Below, piece after piece: positions 25,471-33,029 of a stretch of 34,160 nucleotides of DNA. Both the position numbers and the translations under genes were made by a program. The stretch's first letter is position 1, and each line of letters begins with the position of its first letter. Below the pieces are notes generated by a model. That model worked only from the letters and a program-made list of their open reading frames with translations, did not search any database and was not told the DNA's origin. The DNA is taken from the NCBI GenBank assembly GCA_017407905.1, contig JAFQVS010000027.1:1-34160 (forward strand), read 5' to 3'. This DNA is from Bacteroidaceae bacterium. GTDB taxonomy: Bacteria > Bacteroidota > Bacteroidia > Bacteroidales > Bacteroidaceae.

Positions 25471-26649
25471 TTATTTCTCATTTTGATTTATCTTTATCCA
25501 CTCCGAGGTTGATAGGCCGGTAACTTTTTTGAAAGCATTGTTAAATGTGATGCGTGAGTTGAATCCGCATTGTTCGGCTATGGTTTCGAGTGTCAATCCT
25601 TTCTCTTTCTTTGCTTTTAGCAGCGCCATTGATTTCTCTACGCGGAAACCATTTACAAGGTCGAAGAAATTCTTACCCAATATTCCATTGATTGACTTTG
25701 ATAAGTTTTTCGATGATATTCCTGTTGCTTTTGCTACATCTTTCAGCGACAAATAGGGGTTAACGTATATTTCGGAACTACGCAAATATTCCTCTATCTC
25801 ACGGGCATAATGTTCTAATTTAAGCAATTCCTCGCTGTTCATATCTTGTGTGGTCGGTGTTTGCCGATTTATTTTCGTTTCAATAAACTCAGCTTCGGCC
25901 TCGGCTATTGCTGCCGGTGTGGGGACGTGATTATTCCTTATGGCAAAGACTATCTGTAATTCGGAGTAGAGCAGATAGCCTATCGCCAATATGTTGATAA
26001 TGTAGAATAGGCGGAATCCTCCGAGTGGATTGACTATGCTGCCAATCATTGCAACTACTATCAATGCGCCTATTAAAGTGATGAAACGAGGAATCCACAC
26101 CTTTTCCGATAGGTCGGCTTGCGACTGGTTGCTTAAAATATATCGCTTCACCTTGTGGAGGTACGAGAATATTAGGTAGAAATATACAATAAGCTGAGTG
26201 CTAATCATTATAAAGTTTACGCCGGTCAGTAGAGAATGGAGCTCGGCTGCACGTTCCAACGGGGTGGCTTCAACGCTTTCGGCTGACATTATACGTGTAT
26301 AAACACCCACCGCAATGGCAAATAGTACGGCCGGCAGGAAATGTAATAGGCTGGTGTATCGGAACTTATAGTAGGGGTTGAAAGCTCGATGGGCCAACAA
26401 CAGCATAAATGGCATCAGTGTAAGATTTTCAGAATAGGCAATGGGCGTTATCAGCCGGGAGATGCTATTCCAATTGAAGAAATAGCAAACATTATAGATA
26501 AAGTCGGGAAAGGTTGTAAATAGGATAAAGAGTGCCACGTAACTGCTCTCGCTTTTGAATCGGGCGGCCGAGCAGAGTAATAATGCCATTACAGACAAAG
26601 TGGTAAAGGATATTAAATTGATTATAAAAAATAATTCATTTGCTCCCAT
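25471..26649 (-). CDS. Membrane-bound AraC-family transcription regulator (copy 1)
   Basis: A 392-residue protein with about seven hydrophobic segments (roughly 5-28, 37-57, 71-87, 101-118, 141-164, 189-206, 212-236) followed by a cytoplasmic linker and a C-terminal AraC DNA-binding domain (about 285-390). The two helix-turn-helix units are LKDVAKATGISSKNLSKSI (about 302-320) and LETIAEQCGFNSRITFNNAF, the latter the AraC signature. It probably senses a membrane or extracellular signal and regulates nearby or distant genes directly, without a phosphorelay. It shares its plan and many residues with the protein at 27232-28353. The ATG at 26649 lies in a duplicated initiation sequence, after a structured leader. 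Target genes are unknown; the barrel-lipoprotein operon is next downstream. Confidence 0.9.
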   Translation of the reverse strand: MGANELFFIINLISFTTLSVMALLLCSAARFKSESSYVALFILFTTFPDFIYNVCYFFNWNSISRLITPIAYSENLTLMPFMLLLAHRAFNPYYKFRYTSLLHFLPAVLFAIAVGVYTRIMSAESVEATPLERAAELHSLLTGVNFIMISTQLIVYFYLIFSYLHKVKRYILSNQSQADLSEKVWIPRFITLIGALIVVAMIGSIVNPLGGFRLFYIINILAIGYLLYSELQIVFAIRNNHVPTPAAIAEAEAEFIETKINRQTPTTQDMNSEELLKLEHYAREIEEYLRSSEIYVNPYLSLKDVAKATGISSKNLSKSINGILGKNFFDLVNGFRVEKSMALLKAKKEKGLTLETIAEQCGFNSRITFNNAFKKVTGLSTSEWIKINQNEK

Positions 26650-26681
26650 ATACCTGTTAAAATCTCATATACCTATTAAAA
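26647..26681 (-). repeat. Tandem repeat over the start codon of the first AraC gene
   Basis: The minus-strand motif TTTTAAYAGGTATATG occurs twice, 19 bases apart. The second copy supplies the real ATG (26649). The first supplies an upstream ATG (26668) that opens a three-codon frame (MRF, then TAA), ending seven bases before the real start. It may affect translation. Confidence 0.7.
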
Positions 26682-26916
26682 AAACGTGGCCCATTATCTT
26701 GTCTTATGAAAGCAGGTTCTGGTAAAACCCTCGGACTAAAACAAGCAACGGCCCACGCATTATGTATATATGACACCTCTTTTAAAAGTGGTGGATATAT
26801 AACAATCCGCGTGAAGAGTTGGCTTATTCCCGTCCTGTAAATTTACCAGATTCGCTTTCCGAGAATGAAGCGTTACACTTCCCAATAATACTAAATATTG
26901 CAAACTCTGTGGTTCG
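26678..26916 (-). ncRNA. Candidate structured leader or small RNA upstream of the first AraC gene
   Basis: On the minus strand TACCTTTG (26923-26930) fits a -7 box, although no -33 element is clear. About 240 bases later the sequence ends in a nested stem: CGTGGGCC (26757-26750) with GGGCCACG (26692-26685, one mismatch), CTTGT with ACAAG inside it, and GGTTTT/AGAACC at the tip, then seven T (26684-26678). This has the form of an intrinsic terminator. Further stems precede it, such as CACCACTTTT/AAAAGAGGTG (9 of 10 pairs) and CAATA/TATTG. No coding frame was found. It may be an independent small RNA or an attenuator for the AraC gene, whose ATG lies 29 bases after the T run. It matches no RNA family I recognise. 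Confidence 0.45.
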
Positions 26917-26930
26917 CATCCGCAAAGGTA

Positions 26931-27231
26931 TGTATTTTATTCAGAATAGTGGGTGTGTTTACAACACTTTTTAAGACCGTTGCATCTTTTTTATATTTAC
27001 GCTTTGCGCGAATATATTCTTTACTCGCTTTTAAAAATATTCAAGCAGGGCTTGATGTTTGCTTGTGGCGAAGTTTGACTGCGCTTATTGTGTGTGAAAA
27101 TAAATTTTTACCCATTCGCTTGCCTGACTTTCGCGCTTGTTTGCTTAGATATGCAAAGAAATGTAAAAGAAAGGGATAAAGGGGTACTTATTTGTGCAAA
27201 ATAAGTATGAAAATCGGATGTTTGGACTGGA
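26931..27231. other. Gap between the structured RNA and the second AraC gene
   Basis: No supported gene. A 93-residue plus-strand frame at 26898-27179 begins with TTG and looks random. A weak hairpin ACTTATTT/AAATAAGT (27186-27206) lies 26 bases past the stop of the second AraC gene, without a T tract. Confidence 0.4.
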
Positions 27232-28353
27232 TTATTTCTCCTCTAACCACGCGACAGGGCTTTTCCCGGTCATTTTTTTAAAGACCATATAGAATGTAGA
27301 ACGGGAACGGAAGCCACAGTCGGTGTAAATGCTATCTACATTATAATCTTTAACATCGAGTTTTAACAAACGGCGTTTCGCCTCTTCGATGCGCTTGCGA
27401 TTGACAAATTCAAAAAAGTTGCATTCTAAACATCTATTGATGCTGCGCGAAAGGGTGCGTTGAGGAACATTTATCTCCTTGGCAAAAAAAGCCAGTGAAA
27501 TGTCGGGACGTAGGTAGGCCTTAGTCTCGTCCATATATTTTGATGCCAATTCGCAAATCTGTTGCATCTGCTCATTGCTCATCATTGGAACGGCGGGCTG
27601 TTCCAATTCTGCAAACTCCTCTTTTTCGGGTGCAGTGTCTGTAATTTGTTTGATTGGCATAACAGGATGAGCAATGCTGTTGTACACCAAATAGAACATT
27701 GCAATCACATTCAATATTTGAATGAGCCAAGCATCGGTGCGAGGCCAAATGGCATAGCAAACCATCACCACGACAAACAATCCGGCAAAGAGATATTCAA
27801 AAACAATAATCCATTCTTTCTGTATCCACTCGGCGTCGGAGGCTGTGTTGTCGATGAGGCGCTTACGGCGGTGCAGAAAACGAAAAATGGCTGTAAAGTA
27901 ACCAATCATTTGTGCTAAGATAATTACCGTGTTTATGTTGCCTAACAAAGAATCTTCGCCTGTCATCTCGTGCTGAATGGTTGCCATACGCTCAACAGGC
28001 GACATTACAAGGCAGAGCCCTAAACAAAGCAGTCCCGGCAGCAAATGTAGCAGATGAATGGGGTTGAGACGGAATGAGGTATCAAAATTCTTTTTTGCGA
28101 AAAACCACAGCAACGGCATTAGCAGGGTGTTTACCGAAGTGCTGATGGGAAGCATAAATAGTGAAAAACTGTGCCATCCCAACATACGGCTCATATTATA
28201 AAGGTACACGGGGACATTGGGAACCACAATGATTGCAGCCGCATATCCGCTCTCTCCTCGAAAACGGGTGGCAGCAAGCAATATAATGGCCATCGCTAAT
28301 AATATGATGATGCTTGATGAATTTACTGTTAATATAAAATCGTCGTATCCCAC
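27232..28353 (-). CDS. Membrane-bound AraC-family transcription regulator (copy 2)
   Basis: A 373-residue paralogue of the upstream-lying copy 1, with the same order: about seven hydrophobic segments (11-30, 37-54, 62-86, 100-118, 138-160, 183-203, 208-227), a charged linker and an AraC domain (about 265-373). The signature is SIYTDCGFRSRSTFYMVFKK (about 341-360), and the first HTH lies around FFAKEINVPQRTLSRSIN. Start codon is GTG at 28353, since a stop codon lies directly upstream in frame and the alignment with copy 1 begins at this residue, with 31 residues to the shared RF motif in each. A TATTTTTG element lies 28 bases upstream. The ligand and targets are unknown; it is near and in the same direction as the 52-residue gene. 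Confidence 0.9.
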   Translation of the reverse strand: MGYDDFILTVNSSSIIILLAMAIILLAATRFRGESGYAAAIIVVPNVPVYLYNMSRMLGWHSFSLFMLPISTSVNTLLMPLLWFFAKKNFDTSFRLNPIHLLHLLPGLLCLGLCLVMSPVERMATIQHEMTGEDSLLGNINTVIILAQMIGYFTAIFRFLHRRKRLIDNTASDAEWIQKEWIIVFEYLFAGLFVVVMVCYAIWPRTDAWLIQILNVIAMFYLVYNSIAHPVMPIKQITDTAPEKEEFAELEQPAVPMMSNEQMQQICELASKYMDETKAYLRPDISLAFFAKEINVPQRTLSRSINRCLECNFFEFVNRKRIEEAKRRLLKLDVKDYNVDSIYTDCGFRSRSTFYMVFKKMTGKSPVAWLEEK

Positions 28354-28380
28354 TCAGATGTTTGTTACTCTATTTTGGCA

Positions 28381-28388
28381 CAAAAATA
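28381..28388 (-). promoter_or_regulatory. Probable -7 element of the second AraC gene
   Basis: TATTTTTG on the minus strand, ending 28 bases before the GTG start. No clear -33 element is visible. Confidence 0.45.
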
Positions 28389-28469
28389 GCTAAAACTTAT
28401 AAATAGGGAATCTCTTTCTTCAATCTTTTTCAATAAAATGTTGAACGCTTTTAAAGTATCCATAAATTA

Positions 28470-28509
28470 CATACGCAGCAGTTTCTTTGTCTTAAAACTG
28501 CTGCGTATG
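28470..28509 (-). terminator. Terminator after the 52-residue protein gene
   Basis: Arms 28470-28484 and 28495-28509 form a perfect 15-bp stem (core ACGCAGCAG) around a 10-base loop, 24 bases past the stop. The T tract on the minus strand is moderate, and the plus-strand side is T-rich too. Confidence 0.75.
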
Positions 28510-28532
28510 ATAATATTTTATTTTACTGTTTT

Positions 28533-28691
28533 TTACCACAAACTGCCCCATTCTTTTTGGGGCTCGCGACGCTCTTTTGCGTCGAATTTTCCGCTTCCGC
28601 CGACGGGGATAAATGAGCTTGTGAGTAGCTGTGTGCTTGTTTCCAACGATATAATGTCAATTGCGGGCTTTAAATATTTTTCTTTGTTCAT
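28533..28691 (-). CDS. Small 52-residue protein with a C-terminal WGSLW tail
   Basis: Open frame from ATG (28691) to TAA (28533), 52 residues. It begins MNKEKYLKPAIDIISLET, continues with STQLLTSSFIPVGGSG, then a charged part FDAKERREPQKEW, and ends GSLW. This matches the plan of short proteins common in Bacteroidales: a start of the form MKKxYxKPxxExxxxE, a small-residue and glycine middle, a polar segment and an aromatic end (WGxxW). I cannot name the family or function. There is no classical signal peptide. Support comes from a -7 element upstream, a 15-bp terminator just after the stop, and the preserved pattern. It is shorter than usual gene-calling cut-offs. It could be a secreted peptide, a modified-peptide precursor or an intracellular regulator. 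Confidence 0.75.
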   Translation of the reverse strand: MNKEKYLKPAIDIISLETSTQLLTSSFIPVGGSGKFDAKERREPQKEWGSLW

Positions 28692-28762
28692 TGTGTTTTT
28701 CTCTCTTCTTATTAAAAATAAGTGTTTATGTCTGAAAATGTAGCAGTTGTAATTGAGGACTG

Positions 28763-28770
28763 CAAATTTA
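28763..28770 (-). promoter_or_regulatory. Possible -7 element of the 52-residue protein gene
   Basis: TAAATTTG on the minus strand fits TAnnTTTG, 71 bases from the ATG. No clear -33 element was found. The remaining sequence to 28946 is A/T-rich with no gene seen. Confidence 0.4.
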
Positions 28771-28946
28771 TAAATATTAGAGTATATCTGTTTTTATGCT
28801 CAAGGTTAAATAGTGTTAAAAATGTATTGTATTCTTGACAAACGCTTGAGGATGCTTTTGTGCGGCGATTATGTTAAAAAAATAGGCCGATGGGTTGTCG
28901 ATATAAGCAATTATGCGTCGCAGGCTGAAAACTTATTGCCACGATA

Positions 28947-28979
28947 TTTGTCGGTTTTTGAATTTATTGCTTATCTTCG
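28947..28979 (+). promoter_or_regulatory. Promoter of the cyclophilin-M16-NagX operon
   Basis: TTTG (28947-28950), 21 bases, TATCTTCG (28972-28979), 39 bases before the ATG at 29019. It drives the plus-strand genes to 32314. Confidence 0.7.
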
Positions 28980-29018
28980 CAAATTATAAATTATTGATAA
29001 TAATAAAACTGTTATAGT

Positions 29019-29924
29019 ATGAAATTGTTTGTAAAATATCTTTTGCTGTGCTTTTTAGCGGCTTTTGTTGCTTCGTGCGCCGGCGAAGGTGGCAACGAAG
29101 GTAAAGGTGAGTTTGGTATTCAGCAACTGAATGAGGATAGCCCCGATTGCGACCAATATGCGCTCATCGAGACTAACCGCGGAAACATAAAACTCTTGTT
29201 GTATAAAGAGACACCGCTGCACCGAAAGAATTTTGTGAATCTTATTAAGAATAAATTCTACGACGGACAACTCTTCTTCCGTATAAAAAGGAATTTTATG
29301 ATTCAGGCGGGCGACCCCACGACACGTTCGGCCAAGAAGGGCGAGCGTCTGGGTGCTACGGAAGTTAGCTATAAAATTCCCGCCGAGATTGACCCCACAC
29401 GCTTCTGGCACAAATACGGTGCGCTCTCGGCCGCCAGCCTTAATCCGGCAGTCGAGTCCTCGGGCTGTCAATTCTACATTATCACGGGTAACAAGGTTAA
29501 GGATAAGCATCTGAACGAGCACGAAATAAAATTCAATAAAACTCTGCGCCGTCAGATGTACGAGCAGTTGCAGGCCCCCTACAAGGATACAATCGCAAAA
29601 TTGCACAGCGAGGCTCAGCGCAGCGATAAAAAGAAACGCGAGTTTCAGAAACTGTTTAAATTCTTCACCGAAAAGACCGACTCGGCAATGCAGGGCAAAG
29701 GCTTTAAATTCAGCGCCGAGCAGCGCAAGCACTATAAAGAGGTTGGCGGCGCATTCCACCTCGACGGCTACTACACGGTCTTTGGCGAGGTGCTCGAAGG
29801 TATGGACATTGTCGAGGCAATCTCGCTTGAGCCCTACGACGCCTACGACCGTCCTGTGAACGACGTTATTATACACCGAATCACACTGATTGACGATGAA
29901 AATCAACCGACTGAGGCTCAGTAA
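29019..29924 (+). CDS. Cyclophilin-type peptidyl-prolyl isomerase lipoprotein
   Basis: Envelope lipoprotein of 301 residues that should assist folding of exported proteins by isomerising X-Pro bonds. The signal ends with the lipobox VASC (C20), followed by AGEGGNEG. The cyclophilin fold starts near 46 (YALIETNRGNIKLLLYKETPLHRKNFVNLI) and includes YDGQLFFRIKRNFMIQAGDPT, SSGCQFYIITG, and ends YTVFGEVLEGMDIVEAIS. A charged, lysine-rich helix-like insert of about 80 residues (about 172-250) interrupts the domain before the last strands, an arrangement seen in Bacteroidota cyclophilins. The FxxxFxxQxGD motif is present as FFRIKRNFMIQAGD, which suggests activity. It is first in an operon, with a 29-base overlap to the next gene. 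Confidence 0.92.
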   Translation: MKLFVKYLLLCFLAAFVASCAGEGGNEGKGEFGIQQLNEDSPDCDQYALIETNRGNIKLLLYKETPLHRKNFVNLIKNKFYDGQLFFRIKRNFMIQAGDPTTRSAKKGERLGATEVSYKIPAEIDPTRFWHKYGALSAASLNPAVESSGCQFYIITGNKVKDKHLNEHEIKFNKTLRRQMYEQLQAPYKDTIAKLHSEAQRSDKKKREFQKLFKFFTEKTDSAMQGKGFKFSAEQRKHYKEVGGAFHLDGYYTVFGEVLEGMDIVEAISLEPYDAYDRPVNDVIIHRITLIDDENQPTEAQ

Positions 29925-31131
29925 CGGACTGCGCATCGTGCACGCCTGCGACGATACACTGCAAATGGTGTATGTAAATATTCTCTATGGGGTAGGGGCG
30001 CGTAACGAGCAGTACGAATATACGGGCATTGCACATCTCTTCGAGCATCTTATGTTCGAGGGGACGCCGCTTGTCCCCTCGTTCGACGAGCCGCTCGAAA
30101 GGGCAGGCGGCGAGAATAATGCCTACACCAACAACGATATTACAAACTACTATATATCGCTGCCTCGACAGAATGCCGAGCTTGCCTTTTGGATGGAGAG
30201 CGACCGTATGTGCAATATTCAGCTCACCGACGAGAGTGTCGCGGTGCAGCGTCAGGTGGTGATTGAGGAGTTTAAGCAAGAGCACCTCAATCGGCCCTAC
30301 GGCGACGTCAGTATGTTGCTGCGCCCAATGGCCTTTAAGCATCACCCCTACCGTTGGTCAACAATAGGGCGCAAGCCCTCGCACATTGCAGGGGTGCCCG
30401 TCGAGGTGCTGCGCGAGTTTTACAGCCGTTACTATGCTCCCGACAATGCCGTGCTTGCCGTCGTGGGGAATATTTCTTTTGAGCAGGTGGTCGAGTGGAG
30501 CGAAAAGTGGTTCGGCGCAATCCCCGCAAAAGGCTACCGCTGCCCCGAGCTTCCCGTAGAGCCGCGGCAGTTGCGTCAGCGGCGTAAGACTGTGCGACGC
30601 AACGTGCCACAGGATGCGCTCTATATGGTTTTTCATATGGGCGGACGGTGCGACAGCGACTTTTTCCCCTGCGACGTAATCTCGGACATTCTCTCCAACG
30701 GTTATTCTGGCAGGCTTATGGCGCGTCTTGTGCGCCGCGACAAGATTTTTACAAAGATTGATGCCTTTGTGTCGGACAGTATCGACCCGGGCCTCTTCTC
30801 GATATATGGTCGTGTGGCCGAGGGGGTCTCTGTCAAAGAGGCCGAGGCGGCTCTGTGGCGCGAGCTTGAGCTTCTTGGGCGCGAGCTTGTGCCCGAGGAC
30901 GAGATTGAGAAGGTGCGCAACCGCTTCGAGAGCGAGCATATTTTCCGCAATCTCAGCGGCGAGAATCTTGCCGGAAATTTAGCCGTTGCCGAGTGGCGCG
31001 GCGCCGCCGAGCAGCTGTTCGAGGAGGTTGCGTCGTATCGCCGTGTTACGCCACGTGAGGTGCGCAGTGCGGCGCGCGAGCTTTTCCGCAAGGGTAACAG
31101 CTGTGTGCTCCATTATCTTAGAAAGGGGTAA
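29896..31131 (+). CDS. M16 family zinc metallopeptidase
   Basis: Pitrilysin/insulinase-family peptidase of 411 residues. It has the inverted zinc motif HLFEH (47-51), with E50 as the base and E124 (VVIEEFKQEH) as the third ligand, all in place. The N-terminal M16 domain (about 5-150) and the inactive C-terminal half (about 165-385, ending SAARELFRKGNSCVLHY) are both present. The start is the ATG at 29896; a TTG two codons earlier is less likely. The gene overlaps the cyclophilin gene by 29 bases, so translation is probably coupled. No signal peptide is seen, so it may act in the cytoplasm or be exported by an unseen route. Peptide degradation is the likely role. Confidence 0.92.
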   Translation: MKINRLRLSNGLRIVHACDDTLQMVYVNILYGVGARNEQYEYTGIAHLFEHLMFEGTPLVPSFDEPLERAGGENNAYTNNDITNYYISLPRQNAELAFWMESDRMCNIQLTDESVAVQRQVVIEEFKQEHLNRPYGDVSMLLRPMAFKHHPYRWSTIGRKPSHIAGVPVEVLREFYSRYYAPDNAVLAVVGNISFEQVVEWSEKWFGAIPAKGYRCPELPVEPRQLRQRRKTVRRNVPQDALYMVFHMGGRCDSDFFPCDVISDILSNGYSGRLMARLVRRDKIFTKIDAFVSDSIDPGLFSIYGRVAEGVSVKEAEAALWRELELLGRELVPEDEIEKVRNRFESEHIFRNLSGENLAGNLAVAEWRGAAEQLFEEVASYRRVTPREVRSAARELFRKGNSCVLHYLRKG

Positions 31132-31207
31132 TCTCTTATTGGTTTTTTTATAGTAGTGTGAGGCTGCCTCGGAATAGGGAATTTTTACGGCTTTTTATAT
31201 TATCTGT

Positions 31208-32314
31208 ATGAAGGAGAAGAGTAAACGTCTGTTGTCGCTCGATGCTTTGCGCGGCTTTGATATGTTTTTTATTATGGGCGGCGAAGCGCTTGTGATTGCG
31301 CTGGCTGCCTTTTTGCCCGATGAGGCAGCTGCTTTTGTGGTGGGGCAGATGGGGCATAAAGCGTGGCACGGTCTTGCGGCCTACGACCTTATCTTCCCGC
31401 TGTTTCTTTTCTTGGCGGGCGTTTCGTTGCCCTTCTCGCTGTCGAAGCAACTATCTTGCGGCAAGAGTAAAAAGATGATTGCGCTGAGGATTCTCCGCCG
31501 TGCGCTGCTGCTCGTTCTTCTGGGGGTGTTGTACAATGGTTTTTTGTCGCTCGATTTTGAGAATATTCGCTTTGCGAGTGTGCTGGGACGCATAGGCTCG
31601 GCGTGGGCAATTGCTTCGCTGATATATCTCTTTGCGGGCCGACGCACTGCGGTTGTTGTGTCGGTGGCTCTGCTCTTGGGTTATTGGGCGCTGTTGGCGC
31701 TGTGCAGGGCACCCGACGCCTCGGCCGCGGTGTCGGTATTTTCAATGGAGGGCTCTATTGTGGGTTACGTCGATAGGCTGCTTATGCCGGGTGTGCTACA
31801 CGTGGGGATTCACGACCCCGAGGGACTGCTCTCGACGCTGCCTGCGGTGGTAACGGCTATGATGGGAATTTTTACGGGTGATTTTGTACGCAACAGCACC
31901 CTCGGCGAGCCGAAAAAAGTGTGGGCGATGCTTGCGGCATCGGTGGCGCTGCTTGTGGCTGGCTATCTGTGGGGCGGGTTTTTCCCCATCAACAAGAATC
32001 TGTGGACAAGCTCTTTTGTCTGCTGTGCGGGGGGATACTCTCTGCTGCTCTTTGCACTCTTTTATCTTGTGATTGATGTGTGGGGCTGCCGACGCTGGTC
32101 GTTCTTCTTTGCGGTGATTGGCGTAAACTCGATAACAATCTATCTTGCCCGACAATTTTTAGATTTTGGAAAGCCCGTACAGACGCTCTTCGGCGGTCTT
32201 TTGGGACTGTTGCCGCAGCAGTTTTATGCCGTGGGCTATTGGGCCTGTTACGTTGCTGTCTGCTGGTTGTTCCTCTATTTTCTGTATCGCAAAAAAATAT
32301 TCCTTAAAGTGTAA
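31208..32314 (+). CDS. NagX/HGSNAT-like membrane acyltransferase (DUF5009 type)
   Basis: Polytopic inner-membrane protein of 368 residues with about ten hydrophobic segments. The opening KRLLSLDALRGFDMFFIMGGE is the signature of the family related to heparan-alpha-glucosaminide N-acetyltransferase (YeiB/NagX, DUF1624/DUF5009). Conserved features are the DALRGFDM motif, the histidine in GHKAWHGLAAYDLIFPLFLFLAG, and a pattern of short loops. It is predicted to transfer an acyl group across the membrane to a sugar, but the acceptor is unknown. It is third in the operon, 76 bases after the M16 gene; a separate promoter was not seen. It converges with the RluA gene, with 22 bases between the stops and no strong terminator. 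Confidence 0.86.
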   Translation: MKEKSKRLLSLDALRGFDMFFIMGGEALVIALAAFLPDEAAAFVVGQMGHKAWHGLAAYDLIFPLFLFLAGVSLPFSLSKQLSCGKSKKMIALRILRRALLLVLLGVLYNGFLSLDFENIRFASVLGRIGSAWAIASLIYLFAGRRTAVVVSVALLLGYWALLALCRAPDASAAVSVFSMEGSIVGYVDRLLMPGVLHVGIHDPEGLLSTLPAVVTAMMGIFTGDFVRNSTLGEPKKVWAMLAASVALLVAGYLWGGFFPINKNLWTSSFVCCAGGYSLLLFALFYLVIDVWGCRRWSFFFAVIGVNSITIYLARQFLDFGKPVQTLFGGLLGLLPQQFYAVGYWACYVAVCWLFLYFLYRKKIFLKV

Positions 32315-32336
32315 GGAGGCTTGCTTTTCTTGTCGC

Positions 32337-33029
32337 TCAGAGGTGCTCAGAGTCTTTTGCCTCTTTCTCGAAACTCTGCCACAGACGGTCGCCGGGGACG
32401 GGCGCTGTGATGCTGATGAGGCTCTTCGATACGGGGTGGATAAATTCCACGTAACGGGCGTGCAGCGAGATGCTGCCGTCGGGGTTCGAGCGTTTGGCGC
32501 CGTATTTAAGGTCGCCCTTAATGGGGCAGCCCATTGCAGCAAGCTGGCAGCGTATCTGATGGTGGCGCCCCGTCTTTAGCTCCACCTCGATGAGTGTGTA
32601 GTTATCCGACTGTGCCAATGTGCGATAATTTAAAAGCGCCTGTTTGCTCCCTTTTACCTCTTTGGGATAGACGAAACTCTTGTTGCGCGCCTCGTTGCGC
32701 AGAATCCATCCGCTGAGCTCGGCCGACGGTTGCGCAGGACACTCTCTGCTTATCGCCCAATAGATTTTCTTTACCGCGCCGATGCGGAACATCTCGTTCA
32801 GCCTCTCAAGGGCCTTGCTTGTCTTTGCAAAGACAACGACGCCGCTCACGGGGCGGTCGAGGCGGTGGGGGAGCCCCACAAAAACATTGCCGGGCTTATT
32901 GTATTTCTCTTTCAGATACTCCTTCAGCGTGTCGCACAGCGACGCATCGCCTGTCTTGTCGCCCTGTACAATCTCGCCTGCTGCTTTGTTTACGATAATT
33001 ATGTGATTATCCTCGTACAGTACTTTCAT
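32337..33029 (-). CDS. RluA-family pseudouridine synthase
   Basis: RNA-modifying enzyme of 230 residues that converts uridine to pseudouridine in rRNA or tRNA. The RluA signature HRLDRPVSG is intact at 55-63, with catalytic D58. Other family segments are VLYEDNHIIIVNKAAG at the start and LKTGRHHQIRCQLAAMGCPIKGDLKYG near the C-terminus. No S4 domain is present, so it is the short form, like RluA or TruC; the target base cannot be told. The ATG overlaps the TGA of the TetR gene by four bases, so translation is coupled. It lies second in that two-gene unit. Confidence 0.93.
   Translation of the reverse strand: MKVLYEDNHIIIVNKAAGEIVQGDKTGDASLCDTLKEYLKEKYNKPGNVFVGLPHRLDRPVSGVVVFAKTSKALERLNEMFRIGAVKKIYWAISRECPAQPSAELSGWILRNEARNKSFVYPKEVKGSKQALLNYRTLAQSDNYTLIEVELKTGRHHQIRCQLAAMGCPIKGDLKYGAKRSNPDGSISLHARYVEFIHPVSKSLISITAPVPGDRLWQSFEKEAKDSEHL

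Noticed and set aside
26898-27179. 93-codon plus-strand frame between the AraC genes
   Set aside because: It starts with TTG, has a random-looking composition, and overlaps the putative promoter of the structured RNA.
29055-29936. Minus-strand reading frame opposite the cyclophilin gene
   Set aside because: Antisense shadow of a gene with a lipobox and complete cyclophilin motifs.
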